In this document: one piece after another, positions 63,058-64,000 of the stretch
How the letters are laid out: each line of letters begins with the position of its first letter
Numbering within the stretch: the first letter of the stretch is position 1
Assembly (NCBI GenBank): GCA_047606545.1
Contig: JASGEI010000010.1
Span: 62,001-126,000 of the forward strand
Source: JASGDC01 sp047606545
GTDB taxonomy: Bacteria; Actinomycetota; Actinomycetes; Actinomycetales; Micrococcaceae
Length of the DNA: 64,000 nt
Reading direction: 5' to 3'
Position numbers and translations under genes: made by a program
Notes under the pieces: model-generated
The model's database searches: none
Seen by the model: the letters and a program-made list of their open reading frames with translations, nothing else
Told to the model about the DNA's origin: nothing

Positions 63058-64000
63058 TTGGCACCGGTTTCTTTGCTTTATCTGATCTAATCTTTCGAGC
63101 CATCTTCTTTGGCTTTTTTAACTTCTTATGCTTTGCATTATCGATAATGTCTTGCCACAAAATCTTAGTCGTGGATGCACCATAAAAAATGATGGTACAC
63201 ATTAGCCTAAACCATAAAAGCAAGATTAATGGTACTGCTATTGGAGTTAAAGCTGGATATTTATCCACTGTACCTGATACTGCTGAAGTACCTACCAATC
63301 CAATAGCGGCAAGACCTAACCCACCAAGTAAGGAACCAAGAAGTAATGGTTTGAAAGGCACCTTTATTATTGCAATGACTCGAATAATTACTACCATCAA
63401 CAAGGTGTTTACAGCAACAGTGATAAGGAAACTAGATGCTCTGATTAAATAGTGCACTATGGTGCCCGACATATTCATAGCTTCTAAAATATGTAATAGG
63501 AATCTTGAAGATAGCACACTGGCAACTGAAGATAGTGCCAGTAATAACGCTATTAAGATAACACTTAATAAGTCCACTGCTTTCTTCAATGCACCATTTT
63601 TAGCAGAAGGCGGCATTGCAAAAATACCACGCACACCTAAACGTAGGTAGTTCAACATATTAAGACCAGTCATAATAGTCGCTAATAACGAAACAATAGC
63701 CGCAATTGACATACTTGGACCGTGCAATAACGTTGAAGGGTCAATGATACCTTCAGGATGACCTGAAGTCTTTAACAAACCTGGAGCTGCGTCACCAATG
63801 GAATTAATAAGGGTATTTTGTAATTTCACATTACTTTTCAAAAACAAGGCAAATAGTGAAAACATGCCAGTTACTGCTGCTACTCCGGAAAAGAAGAAGT
63901 AAAAAGCTGTACCGGCAGCAAGAATCTGACCTTTGTTTCTAGAAAAATTATTGGCAATACGCACTGGTAGCAATGTTTGCACCTTAGCAGCTTTTTCAGC
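63035..64000 (-). CDS. YihY/BrkB-family membrane protein (5' end beyond the window)
   Basis: About 320 residues with six transmembrane helices, an AAGTAFYFFFSGVAAVTGMFSLF opening and a long basic C-terminal tail (KHKKLKKPKKMARKIRS). This fits the YihY/BrkB family, whose members have been linked to envelope functions; early RNase BN claims for them were withdrawn. The frame is open to the right edge (codons AEKAAKVQT precede the first possible GTG at 63982), so the true start probably lies outside. Confidence 0.82.
   Translation of the reverse strand, partial: AEKAAKVQTLLPVRIANNFSRNKGQILAAGTAFYFFFSGVAAVTGMFSLFALFLKSNVKLQNTLINSIGDAAPGLLKTSGHPEGIIDPSTLLHGPSMSIAAIVSLLATIMTGLNMLNYLRLGVRGIFAMPPSAKNGALKKAVDLLSVILIALLLALSSVASVLSSRFLLHILEAMNMSGTIVHYLIRASSFLITVAVNTLLMVVIIRVIAIIKVPFKPLLLGSLLGGLGLAAIGLVGTSAVSGTVDKYPALTPIAVPLILLLWFRLMCTIIFYGASTTKILWQDIIDNAKHKKLKKPKKMARKIRSDKAKKPVPNGSAAIS

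Overview
The window is AT-rich bacterial DNA, but its gene content is clearly actinobacterial. It has two WhiB-family regulators, a PdtaS-type histidine kinase next to whiB1, DUF3499 and DUF5719 proteins next to a whiB2-like gene, an Rv3235-like protein convergent with secA, an Rv2476c-type giant NAD-glutamate dehydrogenase, a GlfT2/Glf galactofuran cluster, and a tmRNA tag (AEKTNRTDFALAA) of actinobacterial type. sdhCDAB argues against Bifidobacteriales. A low-GC member of the Actinomycetales, perhaps Actinomycetaceae-like, is the best guess, but the species cannot be named from sequence alone. Coding density is high, with many 1-8 nt overlaps, and there is no rRNA, tRNA, CRISPR array or intact insertion sequence.

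Layout. 1-3.5 kb: accessory block with the end of a DUF3427 helicase, a Thg1-like 3'-5' polymerase gene, a zeta-type toxin with a small partner gene, and a small membrane-protein gene that looks frameshifted. 3.6-6.0 kb: ribose operon rbsK-rbsD-rbsU. 6.0-13.1 kb: ispH and xseA-xseB, normally close neighbours in actinobacteria, are separated by an AAA+/DUF4143 ATPase, an ABC exporter and its MarR/GbsR-type regulator. 13-15.3 kb: GH76 protein, TmrB-like ATPase, a structured repeat and a NUDIX gene remnant. 15.3-22.8 kb: ssrA, a phosphatase, smpB, a LytM protein, ftsX, ftsE and prfB. 22.8-29.6 kb: galactofuran synthesis and export (Wzt-like, Wzm-like, GlfT2, Glf, and a GlfT1-like protein fused to a second GT2 domain). 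29.7-33.8 kb: an EssC/EccC-like FHA-FtsK ATPase and a membrane protein. 34-40.6 kb: whiB1, pdtaS, NAD-GDH. 40.9-46.5 kb: mannitol PTS locus. 46.8-57 kb: Rv3235-like, secA, hpf, comF, DUF3499, DUF5719, a giant membrane glycosyltransferase, whiB2. 57-64 kb: galE, sdhCDAB, a pdxK-like kinase, an S4 protein and a YihY/BrkB protein that runs off the right edge.

How they fit together. GalE can supply UDP-galactose, Glf converts it to the furanose form, the GlfT proteins polymerise it and the Wzm/Wzt pair would export it. SmpB and tmRNA form the trans-translation pair. FtsE, FtsX and the LytM protein look like a divisome-controlled wall-hydrolysis switch; here FtsE carries a roughly 400-residue tail with about seven degenerate repeats, and the LytM domain has lost its zinc-binding HxH motif. 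The mannitol transporter carries a second EIIB-like domain without the phospho-acceptor cysteine. The most unusual items are the FtsE tail, the Thg1-like/zeta block, the duplicated dead EIIB domain, the fused galactofuranosyltransferase, the orphan EssC-like ATPase and a two-copy nested inverted repeat.
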